Shown piece by piece: positions 6,502-14,317 of a stretch of DNA of 43,441 bases (position 1 is its first letter; every line of letters starts with the position of its first letter). The notes beneath the pieces are model-generated. The model was given only the letters and a program-made list of their open reading frames with translations. It was not told the DNA's origin and ran no database searches. The DNA is taken from the IMG/VR virus record IMGVR_UViG_3300031576_000115, positions 1-43,441 of that record; one strand, written 5' to 3'. The DNA is from a virus. Both the position numbers and the translations under genes were made by a program.

Positions 6502-8106
6502 CTACGCCGCCCGGGCGGCTGTTTTCTGCGGCCGGTCTTCGTCCTCATCCAGTTCGTCGTCGTCACCCATGCTCTTCGACGGCGGCGCGGCGGCGAGCAG
6601 TTTCTCGCGGAGACGGCAAGGCATCAGGTCCTTCCAGGTGATCCCCGCCTCGGGGTTTTTCTCGTTAATGGCCGCGGCATCGGCGATCGCCGCTTCGATA
6701 AGGCGGCGGTTGTCCGCGGTGATCTCCTTCACCATCTCGTCATAGTCCCGCCCTTTTTCCGCGGCGATCTGCCGGGGGCTGGCTAGGCCGGTATCCAGTC
6801 GCTTGGCCTCCGCCTCCGCATCCTTGAGCGGTTCGATGTAGGGCCAGCGGCATGGGCGCCACACATGTTTTTGCAGGCGCACGGTGGATGATCTGCCCGT
6901 CTTTTGCAATCCGCTGTCCGCGGCGACGATCTGCCGCAATTTCCACTGGTACACCGGTTCGAACCACATCTCCAGGAGCATTTGTTGTAAATCGATCCAG
7001 CTCCCCTTGGCCTGGTCGATGGCCCCTCGCCAGCCGGAAAAGTTGGTCTTGCTGGGGTCCAGGATCAGCATCATTCCAGGCATGTCCAGATTCACCGCGA
7101 TGATGGAGAGCAACATCATGGTGTGGGGGAAGAATTCGGGATTGGGAATGTTGGGGGCGAAGCCCTGCATCTTTTCGCCAGGCCGCCCGCGCACCACCGC
7201 GCCCGGGGTCAGCTTCTCGAAAGTCCGGGTACTCCCGTCGGGTTGCCGTTCATCCGTGCGGGACCCCAACTGCGCGGGCATGCTCGCCGCGACCACGTCC
7301 GGCCCCATTTCAAAGAACAACGCAAAAAAAGCCGCCGCCTGGGCCTTGACCAACATGGCGAACTGCAAATCGTTGTGTATCCCGGTGATGTAGGTCACCG
7401 GCAAAAAGGCGCTAATGCCCCGCGTCTGGCTGACCCGCGTCGGGTTGTACACGTGGAAGAAATTGGGGAATCCATCCTCGTCGCGGGCGCGGATCTTGTG
7501 CATGAGATCCTTCACCCGTTTCACCGGTTTGTAGGGGTCCGGCGTTTCGCGGGCCACCCAATATTCCAGGGGTTTAGCGGTAATCTCATCCAGCAACACC
7601 CCGTGAACCACGTTGCGGCTGCTGTTTTGCGGGGTGCGGATGCGATGGGCTTCCAACGCTTGCAGACTGCCGTCTTGCAGGGGATTGACGCCGATGTCCC
7701 CGTCGCGGATCACGCTGCGCAGGACCTGCTTGCTCATCCGTGAAAACGTACTTAGCCCGCGGGCGTCGACCTGGTAGCGATCGTTTCCCCAATCGTTGAA
7801 CGCTTCGAGAATGGCCTTGTCCGCGCCCTCATCACCGGTGTCGGGATCTACGGTGGTCGGTTCGCGGAGCACGGTGTTGACCAGTCGTCGTACCGCCTGC
7901 CCCACCACGCAATCTTCTCGCTCGAACGCCCGCGCCCGTTCGATGCCATTGAAAAACAGCGTTTCCTTGGCGTAATGATAATCCGCCCCGCTGCCTTGGG
8001 GTGCGACGCCGCGCAGTTTGGGCAAGTAACGGTTCTCTTCCCCCAGCACCCACGCCGAGTACATCTCGTTGAACTGCTCGGGAAGTTGTTTGTCCGTGTC
8101 CCGCAT
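6502..8106 (-). CDS. Portal protein (lambda gpB family)
   Basis: 534 aa, the usual length for gpB-type portals. Features of the family: conserved early region (NRYLPKLRG), the central VIRDGDIGVNPLQDGSLQ strand region, and the DPSKTNFSGWRGAIDQAKGS segment equivalent to the family's Y/F-S-x-x-R motif followed by a long helix. A charged acidic C-terminus (GDDDELDEDEDRP) may interact with terminase. It forms the dodecameric DNA gate and head-tail vertex. Start ATG 8106 lies just inside repeat A4, with only a weak GAG upstream. Confidence 0.92.
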   Translation of the reverse strand: MRDTDKQLPEQFNEMYSAWVLGEENRYLPKLRGVAPQGSGADYHYAKETLFFNGIERARAFEREDCVVGQAVRRLVNTVLREPTTVDPDTGDEGADKAILEAFNDWGNDRYQVDARGLSTFSRMSKQVLRSVIRDGDIGVNPLQDGSLQALEAHRIRTPQNSSRNVVHGVLLDEITAKPLEYWVARETPDPYKPVKRVKDLMHKIRARDEDGFPNFFHVYNPTRVSQTRGISAFLPVTYITGIHNDLQFAMLVKAQAAAFFALFFEMGPDVVAASMPAQLGSRTDERQPDGSTRTFEKLTPGAVVRGRPGEKMQGFAPNIPNPEFFPHTMMLLSIIAVNLDMPGMMLILDPSKTNFSGWRGAIDQAKGSWIDLQQMLLEMWFEPVYQWKLRQIVAADSGLQKTGRSSTVRLQKHVWRPCRWPYIEPLKDAEAEAKRLDTGLASPRQIAAEKGRDYDEMVKEITADNRRLIEAAIADAAAINEKNPEAGITWKDLMPCRLREKLLAAAPPSKSMGDDDELDEDEDRPQKTAARAA

Positions 8107-8108
8107 GG

Positions 8109-8179
8109 TTGTAGGCTCTAGGCTGTAGACTGTAGGCCGTAGGCGCTTCCTACAGCCTTCAGCCTACGGTTTTCAGTCT
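8109..8179. repeat. Family A palindromic repeat, copy A4
   Basis: Fills the gap between gpW-position gene and portal. Left arm gtaggctctaggctgtagac and right arm cctacagccttcagcctacgg. Confidence 0.9.
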
Positions 8180-8188
8180 GGTTTTTCA

Positions 8189-8494
8189 TCACCAATCCCG
8201 CTCTGAAAAGTCCGCGAAGGTCACCGTGCCCCCGCCCCCGGCCGCCGCCGGGGCCGTCGCCAACCATTGCAGCGCATTGCTCAGTTCGCTGCGCAGTTGG
8301 GCCGGGTCGCGTTCGTATTCCTGCCCCCCGCCGCGCCCGCCATGTACGGCGCGCTTCAGTTGCCTGCGCAGCAGCAGGCGGCACGCCATGATGAATTCCT
8401 TGGCTTCGGTGACGGATGAATTAAGGTCATAGCCGGCGTTGTCGTCATACGCCGCCTCCACCTCCGCGTCCGTGCTGTTGGAAGTAAGCGCCAC
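8189..8494 (-). CDS. Small head-tail joining protein in gpW position
   Basis: 101 aa, start GTG 8494 with ribosome binding site GGAGTGAGG from leader cassette L2. The N-terminal half is helical and acidic (DAEVEAAYDDNAGYDLN; KEFIMACRLLLRRQLKRAV), then Gly-rich, ending in TFADFSERDW. It lies directly upstream of the portal gene, where lambda carries gpW. Assignment as a connector is by position and size only. Confidence 0.6.
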   Translation of the reverse strand: MALTSNSTDAEVEAAYDDNAGYDLNSSVTEAKEFIMACRLLLRRQLKRAVHGGRGGGQEYERDPAQLRSELSNALQWLATAPAAAGGGGTVTFADFSERDW

Positions 8495-8497
8495 GCC

Positions 8498-8512
8498 CTC
8501 ACTCCGTTCGGG
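8498..8512 (-). repeat. Leader cassette L2, copy 2
   Basis: Minus-strand CCGAACGGAGTGAGG before the GTG start at 8494. With the start of family B copy B2 it repeats the 1741-1776 block with one mismatch. Confidence 0.75.
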
Positions 8513-8600
8513 GTTACCAGTTACGAGTTACGAGTTACAAAAAATACGCCCCCATCGCTTGCGGCGGGGCCGTAACTGGTAACTGGTCACTCGTAACTAA
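8512..8600. repeat. Family B repeat, copy B2
   Basis: Left arm gttaccagttacgagttac and right arm gtaactggtaactggtcac flank a GC-rich loop. It lies in a 240-nt stretch (8495-8734) without a convincing gene. A 39-codon minus-strand reading frame from about 8675 to 8538 runs through this repeat and was not called. Confidence 0.85.
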
Positions 8601-8734
8601 GTCGCGACGGTTCGCTTCCTTGCTCCCCGTCGCGCAATGAGCCTCCCTGCTCATCACGCCAGGAATGGTGTGTACAGCGGGTGTGAACTACAAGAGCTTG
8701 CGCTTCGGATTTGTCGGATTGTTCGGATTGGGTG

Positions 8735-8764
8735 TTACGAGCCGCCCGGCGCCAAGCCGGCGAG
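8735..8764. repeat. GC-rich repeat flanking a small gene, copy 1
   Basis: Plus-strand ttacgagccgcccggcgcca, then agccggcga. It matches 8997-9026 with one or two differences. On the minus strand CCGGC-TTSGC-GCCGG can form a short hairpin. This copy encodes the last residues and stop of the 83-aa gene. Confidence 0.7.
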
Positions 8765-8986
8765 TCCTGAAGGGGGCGAAATACATTCCATAACGACCGC
8801 AGCGTTTATTTGTTTAATGGTGATGCCATGTTTTTCTTTCATCGCTCGACGTTCTTCTTCCGTAAAATTTTTCACGAAACAGCCCGTATCTTTGAAATAC
8901 CCGCGGTCGATGGGTTCTAAAGCCACCGAATACAGTAGTTGATCATCGACGGTGAGGACTATTTGCATCCGAAGTTGCGCGGGCAT
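8735..8986 (-). CDS. Small protein of unknown function
   Basis: 83 aa, start ATG 8986 with an excellent ribosome binding site (AAGGAGGAAAAC). The N-terminus reads MPAQLRMQIVLTVDDQLLYS, a beta hairpin-like start, followed by a Lys/Glu-rich helix (NFTEEERRAMKEKHG). The C-terminal Gly/Pro tail comes from the flanking GC repeat. It sits at the end of the accessory island. No family recognised. Confidence 0.65.
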   Translation of the reverse strand: MPAQLRMQIVLTVDDQLLYSVALEPIDRGYFKDTGCFVKNFTEEERRAMKEKHGITIKQINAAVVMECISPPSGLAGLAPGGS

Positions 8987-8996
8987 GTTTTCCTCC

Positions 8997-9026
8997 TTAC
9001 GAGCCGCCCGGCGCGAAGCCGGCGGA
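8997..9026. repeat. GC-rich repeat flanking a small gene, copy 2
   Basis: Second copy of the repeat at 8735-8764, on the other side of the 83-aa gene, ending next to its ribosome binding site. Confidence 0.7.
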
Positions 9027-9033
9027 ATTTGGG

Positions 9034-9471
9034 TTACGATCCGGGCGGCAGTCGGAACAACATCGTTTTTCCCCGGCAGACGATCGGCTCGATGGGCCGC
9101 GCCTCCAACAGCACCCACCCCACCGGCCCTTCAAACCACGGATCGTCTATCACCCAATCATAGGTCCGGTCGATCTCGTCCGTCCTATCTTTTCTCCCCA
9201 CGCATTCCACGAGTCGCGCCATCCCGATCACCGCCCCATAAATCAAGTCTGAAGGCTGTAGACCGTAGGCTGTAGGGCCCGCGTCTTCCCTACCACCTTC
9301 AGCCTTCAGTCTATAGCCTCGTGTCTTCGAGGCGTGAATCCCGATCCACCCGCGGTAGGGCGTGGCCCAGGTCCGGTTCTCCACCCGTTTGGGCCCGTGT
9401 ACGATGAGGTGCGCGTAGGGTTGGCGAACGGACAGGATGGGGATGCTGTGAATATCGAATGGGCTCGTCAC
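9034..9471 (-). CDS. ASCH-domain protein with in-frame repeat insertion
   Basis: 145 aa, start GTG 9471 overlapping the upstream stop (GTGA). The N-terminal ILSVRQPYAHLIVHG, then KRVENRTW and YRGWIGIHA, is the ASCH/PUA-like signature associated with RNA or modified-nucleotide binding. The domain is interrupted after IHASKT by family A copy A5, read in frame as YRLKAEGG...GPTAYGLQP. The natural sequence resumes at LIYGAVIGMARLVEC, a typical ASCH strand. The phage evidently tolerates the insert, probably in a surface loop. Confidence 0.85.
   Translation of the reverse strand: MTSPFDIHSIPILSVRQPYAHLIVHGPKRVENRTWATPYRGWIGIHASKTRGYRLKAEGGREDAGPTAYGLQPSDLIYGAVIGMARLVECVGRKDRTDEIDRTYDWVIDDPWFEGPVGWVLLEARPIEPIVCRGKTMLFRLPPGS
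9246..9320. repeat. Family A palindromic repeat, copy A5, in frame inside the ASCH gene
   Basis: Arms ctgaaggctgtagaccgtagg and ccttcagccttcagtctatag. Translated on the minus strand in the one stop-free frame as RLKAEGG...AGPTAYGLQPS, splitting the ASCH fold. Confidence 0.9.
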
Positions 9472-9998
9472 GCTATTTTATTCCCTGGATTGTGTCCCAA
9501 CGTCCACGACTTTCGATAGCATGATTTACACTTCCCGCCCGGTTCCGCCAGCGCCGACGCGATCGCCGCGTCGACTTCGCCTTTGTCAAACCCCGTCCAA
9601 CCGAGGTCGATATCTCCGTCCGCTTGCAGCTCGCCAAGCAAATCGGCCAGTCCTCCCGCGTCCCATTCTCCGCTGATCTTGTTCAATCCGAGATTGAGGG
9701 CCTTTTCCTGGGCGAGGGGCAGGTCCACCACACAGACTTCCACTTCCTTCACCCCGAACTCGGCGACCAGCACCTTGAGTCGCTGATGCCCGCCGACCAA
9801 GTTCCCGCTGCGCTTATTCCACACCATCCCGCCCACGTATCCGAACTGGGCGATGGAGGCTTTGATCTTCTCGTATTCCGGTTCCCCGCGTTTGAGTTCC
9901 TTGCGCGGATTGTACGCCGCCGGTTTTAGTTTCCTCACCGCCACGGTCTGCGCCCGCATGGGCGGAAGGGCCGGTTTCTTGTTTCGGCGTTTCGGCAT
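9468..9998 (-). CDS. ParB-like nuclease-domain protein (second paralogue)
   Basis: 176 aa from ATG 9998. The ParB/sulfiredoxin-type N-terminal domain is clear: AYNPRKELKRG, a central WNKRSGNLVGGHQRLKVL (the GGHxR loop), and ALNLGLNKISGEWD. No ParB helix-turn-helix is seen. The C-terminus carries CKSC. It is paralogous to the protein at 16851-17552, sharing WNKRSGNLVGGH and NKI.GEWD. The first codons (MPKRRNKK) derive from family D repeat D3. Such proteins accompany phage DNA methylases and nucleases; the role here is unknown. Confidence 0.85.
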   Translation of the reverse strand: MPKRRNKKPALPPMRAQTVAVRKLKPAAYNPRKELKRGEPEYEKIKASIAQFGYVGGMVWNKRSGNLVGGHQRLKVLVAEFGVKEVEVCVVDLPLAQEKALNLGLNKISGEWDAGGLADLLGELQADGDIDLGWTGFDKGEVDAAIASALAEPGGKCKSCYRKSWTLGHNPGNKIA

Positions 9999-10008
9999 TT
10001 CGGCGTTT
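9975..10008. repeat. Family D repeat, copy D3, providing a start codon
   Basis: Plus-strand gtttcggcgtttcggcattt and ggcgttt. On the minus strand this reads GAAATGCCGAAACGCCGAAAC, so the ATG start of the ParB-like gene lies within the repeat. Confidence 0.85.
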
Positions 10009-10192
10009 ATCCGCACACCGTCATCCAAATCCGTTGCAGTCTCCGCCCCGCCGCTTCCGTGAGCGGTCGTTTGCGGTGGTTTTTTTCCACGTGCTCCACG
10101 AACGCCCAATCCCATCCGTCGAGGCCCAACCCGGCGGGCTTCCCCTTATGTTTAAGGATTTCTTCCAGGATTTTGTCCTCGTCCGGGGTCAT
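10007..10192 (-). CDS. Small helical protein of unknown function
   Basis: 61 aa (MTPDEDKILEEILKHKGK). Acidic helical N-terminus, then WDWAFVEHVEKNH and a basic stretch. Its stop overlaps repeat D3, which leads into the ParB-like gene. No ribosome binding site is obvious, because the upstream bases belong to repeat A6. No family recognised. Confidence 0.6.
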   Translation of the reverse strand: MTPDEDKILEEILKHKGKPAGLGLDGWDWAFVEHVEKNHRKRPLTEAAGRRLQRIWMTVCG

Positions 10193-10196
10193 TGTA

Positions 10197-10260
10197 GTAA
10201 CTAGGCTGAAGGCTGTAGGTTTTTTGCGCCTATAGCCTACGGTCTACAGCCTATAGCCTC
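10197..10260. repeat. Family A palindromic repeat, copy A6
   Basis: Intergenic copy with arms ctaggctgaaggctgtagg and cctacggtctacagcctatag around a T-rich loop, between two small genes. Confidence 0.9.
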
Positions 10261-10265
10261 GTCCC

Positions 10266-10586
10266 TCAGTACCCCATCGCATCCGCGAAGATGTCCAGCA
10301 AGAGATCAAGGGCCCGCTTTTCAGAGTAGCGGTTGGCGATGGACGCCGCCTTGACGGTGAGCAACACCTTGGCCCGCCGCCCGGTAAACGTCCCGTCGAT
10401 GCGCACCATCCATTGCTCCCGCGGGACCAGCTCTCCCACCGGCACCAGGCATTGAAGGAAGCATTTGGCGAACGGGAAATTCTGTCGATGTTCCATCGAC
10501 GGCTCCGCCGCTTGCGTGAAAGCGGTTGCTTTGCCATTCCCGGTGCCTTCTTTGTGTGTTCGCGATTTAACCTTGTCATTCGCCAT
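10266..10586 (-). CDS. Small protein of unknown function
   Basis: 106 aa from ATG 10586, with AGGATCAGGG upstream. Basic N-terminus (MANDKVKSRTHKEG), then a compact domain with WMVRIDGTFTGRRAKVLL and a C-terminal helix (KRALDLLLDIFADAMGY). It follows the RuvC-like gene by 15 nt, so it probably belongs to the same transcript. No family recognised. Confidence 0.6.
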   Translation of the reverse strand: MANDKVKSRTHKEGTGNGKATAFTQAAEPSMEHRQNFPFAKCFLQCLVPVGELVPREQWMVRIDGTFTGRRAKVLLTVKAASIANRYSEKRALDLLLDIFADAMGY

Positions 10587-10601
10587 CCCTGATCCTGCCT
10601 T

Positions 10602-11117
10602 TCAAGTTTCGTCGCCTTCGTTTCGTAATCGCCCATACGCCCACAAGGCCAACCCGATGGCGTCGCCCACGTCTCCGCCGCGGTCCTTGTTCAACTGCTC
10701 GCGATAAGCCGGAAACTGCGCCGCGATCAGGCGGTTCCGCCTATTCTTCGGCACGCGCCCGGTCCATTCCCGTTCGTTCACCGGAAACGTGTGATCGCCG
10801 CAGTGTTCCAAGCACGTTGCGAGCATCATCCCCGCCGCCATCCCATAGACGGCCATCGCCGACGCCGACGCTCCGCGCCGCTGCCCGCCGCCGACCTTTC
10901 CCGACGGGACCTCGATGCACACTCTGTTGGGCAAGTGTTCGTGAATCAGCTCGACCAAGGAAGAGCGAATGTGGCAAATACGAGAGAGTGCGGCGTCTCT
11001 AGAACGAAGCGGACGCAAACACCCGGCCTCGATGATCTCCGTCGGCGACTTCAGCAGGGCATAGCCCGTCCGCGTGCTGGATGGATCGAGCCCGAGCATG
11101 ATGCCGGTGTTTTTCAA
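10602..11117 (-). CDS. RuvC-like Holliday junction resolvase / RNase H-fold nuclease
   Basis: 171 aa from TTG 11117, chosen for the GAGG site upstream; GTG 11165, overlapping the preceding stop, is an alternative giving 187 aa. The N-terminal IMLGLDPSSTRTGYALL is the RuvC strand with catalytic Asp. VCIEVPSGK supplies a Glu, and GGDVGDAIGLALWAYG holds the C-terminal acidic DxxDA site. The fold and acidic triad indicate a two-metal nuclease, probably resolving branched DNA before packaging. Confidence 0.82.
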   Translation of the reverse strand: MKNTGIMLGLDPSSTRTGYALLKSPTEIIEAGCLRPLRSRDAALSRICHIRSSLVELIHEHLPNRVCIEVPSGKVGGGQRRGASASAMAVYGMAAGMMLATCLEHCGDHTFPVNEREWTGRVPKNRRNRLIAAQFPAYREQLNKDRGGDVGDAIGLALWAYGRLRNEGDET

Positions 11118-11164
11118 TCGAACAGTTCCTCGCTCTCCCGCACGGCTTGCGCCGCGCTCACACA

Positions 11165-11479
11165 CTATCCGAACAGAAAATCCTTCGCTCGATAGTTGCC
11201 GCCCCTGCCGCCTTCGACGAGGCCACGGTCAACGAGCCTATGTAAATCGTCTCCTAGTGAACCACCACGCGGATGGATGTTGAATTGCGAAGCGATGTCT
11301 ACCCGGCTGATTGCGCCTGGATGCGCGACGCATATCGCATCGAAGAATTTCGCCTGTCGTTTAGACAGTCCAGACTTGGCGCGGTCGATCGCCCCCTCCG
11401 CATCCATCGGTTTGGCCGCCGACATGCCCGCCGCCGTAACGGCAATGTGCTGGGCAAAGATGGTCGGGGGCAGTTTCAA
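11165..11479 (-). CDS. Putative winged-helix DNA-binding protein
   Basis: 104 aa, start TTG 11479 overlapping the preceding stop (TTGA), with AAGGG upstream. ATG at 11425 is a possible later start. The C-terminal half (KRQAKFFDAICVAHPGAISRVDIASQFN, written here in parts: FFDAICVAHPG, ISRVDIASQF, LGDDLHRLVDRGLVEG, YRAKDFLFG) matches the helix-helix-wing pattern of winged-helix proteins. It may regulate the island or assist DNA modification. No named family. Confidence 0.6.
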   Translation of the reverse strand: MKLPPTIFAQHIAVTAAGMSAAKPMDAEGAIDRAKSGLSKRQAKFFDAICVAHPGAISRVDIASQFNIHPRGGSLGDDLHRLVDRGLVEGGRGGNYRAKDFLFG

Positions 11480-12555
11480 GGCGTGGAACCCTTTTCGGCG
11501 TCTCGGCGTTTCGACGTTTCAGTGTTTCCGTCCGGGTATTCCCGCCATTCCCGCCCGTCGAGCACGGCCCCGGCGGCTTTCTTTCCGTAGAGGCTCATGC
11601 ACACGATGTTCCCGTTAGGCGTCAGATGTTGGCCTGGGCGACTGGAATCGCACTCGTCGGGCCGAGCTTTCAGATCGACAACTTGCGGGCCGTGGCGTCC
11701 ATTCAATATGCCCAAAGCACCGTCATCGCGGAGATGTCGCCAGGGTGCGTTCGGCATGTTGTCGTCATCCGTTGGCGCCCACGCGCCCCATTGCTTGAAG
11801 AAAAACGGGACGCTCGCCGCTTGGCATTGATCCCGAATAGAGCGCACCCAATCGGGGTGCATCGGTCTCGCCCCCGGCCCGCTCTCCCCGCCGACGATGA
11901 CCCAGTCGATCCCCATTCCGATGTGTCCCTCTGGGTCGCATGGGCGTTGTAAATGGAGGGTGAGATCGACCGCTTCTAGCAGCGGCTCGACGCTCAGGAA
12001 ACGCGCTGCCGCCGGACAGCGAAGCAAGTGCGGAATGCGCTCATCCGCCGTAGCCTGATCCTCCACCGACGTGCCGAGCCAGACGTTGGGAAGGGGTAGA
12101 TGTTTACCTCGAACCAAGTTCCCCATCCAAGTGAACCGACCGCTACGCGCAGGATCGTTCGGAATAGCACACCAGTCCGCCATTCGTTCAGGTCGCTTGG
12201 TAAGAATCTGGAACGTGTGCTGCGGACACAACGCCATCACCGCAAACACCTTGTCGATGAACTCGAACGGCACTTTCTCGTGGAACAGGTCGCTCATGGA
12301 ATTCACGAACACTCGGCACGGCTTGCGCCAATGCAGAGGATCGGACAGCCGTTCAGGCAGACAACGCACCGTGCCGTTGAAATGGCGATCGCCTCGATCG
12401 TTGAGCACGGTGAGGCCGGCGTACTCTTTGGTGCGCCGCAAACGATGACTCATGCGTACAGCGTAGCAGTGGTCGCACCCGGCAGAGACCCGCGTGCACC
12501 CCACCACCGGGTTCCACGTCCTTTCCGTCCATTCGATGTGCGTCGTCGTGCTCAC
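11476..12555 (-). CDS. DUF5131 / phage Gp37-Gp68 family protein
   Basis: 359 aa, start overlapping the methyltransferase stop. The N-terminal IEWTERTWNPVVGCTRVSAGCDHCYA carries the family's Cys cluster (C-x6-C-x2-C), which suggests a metal or iron-sulfur site. Further motifs are FVNSMSDLFHE, FQILTKRPERM, WLGTSVEDQ, FLSVEPLL, WVIVGGESGPGARPM and FFFKQWGAW, all typical. The family recalls radical-SAM or spore-photoproduct-lyase-like folds; the reaction is unknown. The C-terminus (GNTETSKRRDAEKGSTP) is repeat D4 translated in frame. Confidence 0.85.
   Translation of the reverse strand: MSTTTHIEWTERTWNPVVGCTRVSAGCDHCYAVRMSHRLRRTKEYAGLTVLNDRGDRHFNGTVRCLPERLSDPLHWRKPCRVFVNSMSDLFHEKVPFEFIDKVFAVMALCPQHTFQILTKRPERMADWCAIPNDPARSGRFTWMGNLVRGKHLPLPNVWLGTSVEDQATADERIPHLLRCPAAARFLSVEPLLEAVDLTLHLQRPCDPEGHIGMGIDWVIVGGESGPGARPMHPDWVRSIRDQCQAASVPFFFKQWGAWAPTDDDNMPNAPWRHLRDDGALGILNGRHGPQVVDLKARPDECDSSRPGQHLTPNGNIVCMSLYGKKAAGAVLDGREWREYPDGNTETSKRRDAEKGSTP
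11490..11535. repeat. Family D repeat, copy D4, in frame at the end of the DUF5131 gene
   Basis: Plus-strand ttttcggcgtctcggcgttt, then cgacgtttcagtgtttcc. Minus-strand translation is NTETSKRRDAEK, the same frame used by family D in TerL. Confidence 0.85.
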
Positions 12556-13985
12556 GTAATTAGCTCCATTTGCCCGGCGCTTTGCGCGACTTCCGGCTGC
12601 GGTTCGTCCATTGCCCGGCTGATCCGCCGTCGGGCCATGCCGCAGTAGCCGGCGTTCAGCTCGACGCCGACGAAATCCAAGCCCATGCGGCGGCAGACCA
12701 CGCCGACGGTGCCACTTCCCGCGAACGGGTCGAGGACGGCACAGGAGTTTGGCTCGGACTGCGGACCTTCTGGAAAATAGTCAGTGACGGACTTGTAAGA
12801 TCGCCGGTCACCGAAATGTACCCAGGTTTTTCGTTTAACGAGCCGACCTTCACATTCGCATCGCGGGCGCCAGCCGACGGTCTTGAACTCTGTGACGTGC
12901 CGTTTGGGATCTCGATTGCCAACCTCGGCTGCTGCCCACGGCTTCATAGGCCGATCAACGCTTTCGTTGGTTTCTCGGTTGATAGCGTGCCCAAGCGTCG
13001 TGTGGTCAGACCCGCTTGCCCAATCCGTTGGAACGCCGACCTTGCTCCCCGTTCCCGGCCGCGTTGCTCGACGTTGCGATTCCGTGATCCGCTTCCACGG
13101 CGCGCCGCATGTTGGGCAGCACCCCTTCGCCGACGTGCCCGCTTTCAGGCACCGGGCAACCAGTTCGGTTGGAAACGTCGCAAAGTGCGCCCCCGCGAAC
13201 GGTTCGTGGCTTAGCGTCCAGACGGAACGCATGTTGCGGTCGAACCCAGTTGGATTCCCGGTCGCCTTGCGCGATGAATTGTCTGCCAGAGGATCAGTCC
13301 TGCGGCAATCTTCGCGTAGATGTCGTCTGTCGCCCGGCGTCAGAGATTTCTCCCGCACCGCCTCTTGATCGTAGAAATACCTCGGAGACTTGCTGAACAT
13401 GAAAATGTATTCGTGGGCCTTGGTAGGTCGATCGCGCACGCTCTCCGGCATCGGGGAACGCTTGTGCCAGATGATGTCGCTCCGCAGAATCCAACCGTCG
13501 GCCTGCAACGCGAAGGCCACGCGCCAGGCCATGCCAATGAGGTTTTTGGGGCTGAGGCGCATACTGCTCATTGGTTGGCAAACCGTTGTGTCGGAGTATG
13601 CCGGTCTCGCCCACCGCTTTCCCTCCTCTGTCTGGAGACGCTGTTGATTCTTGATGCCGCCCGGAGCGTAATTCCCCCAGCTACCGGAGTATGCATCCCC
13701 GTAATTCAGCCAAAGCGTGGCATCGTCCCGCAGTACGCGGCGTACCTCGCGGAACACGCGCACGATGTTCCAAAGGTGACGATCAAACGTCGGCTCAAGG
13801 CCGATCATTTTGAGCCGGGCGGGATCGTCTTTCTTGAACCCATAGGAACGCAACCCCCAGTACGGCGGGCTGGTGACGCAGCATTGCACCGACTTGGCCG
13901 AAAGTGCCGGCAGGACGGTCATGCAATCGCCTTGGATGATTTCCTGCGGCGGAGTTACGGTTGCACCTTCCTTAGATTTCCGCAC
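12552..13985 (-). CDS. DNA methyltransferase (N4-cytosine/N6-adenine, beta class)
   Basis: 477 aa from GTG 13985; the start is uncertain because an upstream ATG (14105) lies in the previous gene. The catalytic motif IV TSPPYW (about 38-43) precedes the SAM-binding motif I DPFAGSGT (about 420), the beta-class order. IIQGDC and FVGVELN are further methylase motifs. The variable middle carries CCPTCGAPW and CECEG, a likely zinc site in the target-recognition domain. It probably protects phage DNA from host restriction. No cognate restriction enzyme is nearby, so it appears to be an orphan. Confidence 0.9.
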   Translation of the reverse strand: MRKSKEGATVTPPQEIIQGDCMTVLPALSAKSVQCCVTSPPYWGLRSYGFKKDDPARLKMIGLEPTFDRHLWNIVRVFREVRRVLRDDATLWLNYGDAYSGSWGNYAPGGIKNQQRLQTEEGKRWARPAYSDTTVCQPMSSMRLSPKNLIGMAWRVAFALQADGWILRSDIIWHKRSPMPESVRDRPTKAHEYIFMFSKSPRYFYDQEAVREKSLTPGDRRHLREDCRRTDPLADNSSRKATGNPTGFDRNMRSVWTLSHEPFAGAHFATFPTELVARCLKAGTSAKGCCPTCGAPWKRITESQRRATRPGTGSKVGVPTDWASGSDHTTLGHAINRETNESVDRPMKPWAAAEVGNRDPKRHVTEFKTVGWRPRCECEGRLVKRKTWVHFGDRRSYKSVTDYFPEGPQSEPNSCAVLDPFAGSGTVGVVCRRMGLDFVGVELNAGYCGMARRRISRAMDEPQPEVAQSAGQMELIT

Positions 13986-14140
13986 GGCACGCTGTACACT
14001 TGCCCTTCGATCTCGACGCCGTGGTTGCGCGGCTTGCCATGACTCACGATCTTTATTCTTCCAATCTTGCCATGCAGGGGCATCGCGTGGTGCTTGTACC
14101 AACACTGCACCCTCTGCCCGAGCCGTGGGTTGAGCATCAT
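13955..14140 (-). CDS. Small KOW/SH3-like protein
   Basis: 61 aa from ATG 14140 (MMLNPRLGQRVQCWYK), with AGGAAG upstream. The pattern GQRVQCWY...LHGKIGRIKIVS...VEIEGQVYSVPCGNLRKV is that of a small SH3/KOW-like beta barrel. It overlaps the start of the methyltransferase. Possible nucleic-acid-binding accessory; function unknown. Confidence 0.6.
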   Translation of the reverse strand: MMLNPRLGQRVQCWYKHHAMPLHGKIGRIKIVSHGKPRNHGVEIEGQVYSVPCGNLRKVQP

Positions 14141-14236
14141 TTCTTCGTCTTTCTTCCTAATCTATCCGCCGTCTCAACGTCATCTACGTAAGGGTTCCGG
14201 AATACTCCATCGTTGTCATTTCTTGCTCGCTTTCTT

Positions 14237-14317
14237 TTAAGTTACCGACCTCGACCTCGACCCCGACACCGACCACGACCCCGACCACGACCACTTTTGT
14301 CTTTGTGCGCGAAGCAT
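14237..14317 (-). CDS. Tiny Ser/Trp/Arg repeat peptide (low confidence)
   Basis: 26 codons from ATG 14317, which overlaps a TAA stop (TAATG) and has GGGAGG eight bases upstream. The product reads as WS, GS and RS dipeptides because it is encoded by a (CGACC)n minisatellite. Good initiation signals and coupling argue for translation. The simple sequence argues against a folded protein. Confidence 0.3.
   Translation of the reverse strand: MLRAQRQKWSWSGSWSVSGSRSRSVT
14243..14293. repeat. CGACC-type minisatellite
   Basis: Plus-strand run of cgacctcgaccccgacaccg and further cgacc units, period five to six. Lies in the 97 nt between the tiny ORF start and the KOW-like gene; no other gene was seen in 14141-14236. 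Confidence 0.8.

Noticed and set aside
9246-9320. Family A copies as rho-independent terminators
   Set aside because: Copies lie inside coding genes and lack consistent T runs, so termination cannot be their general role.
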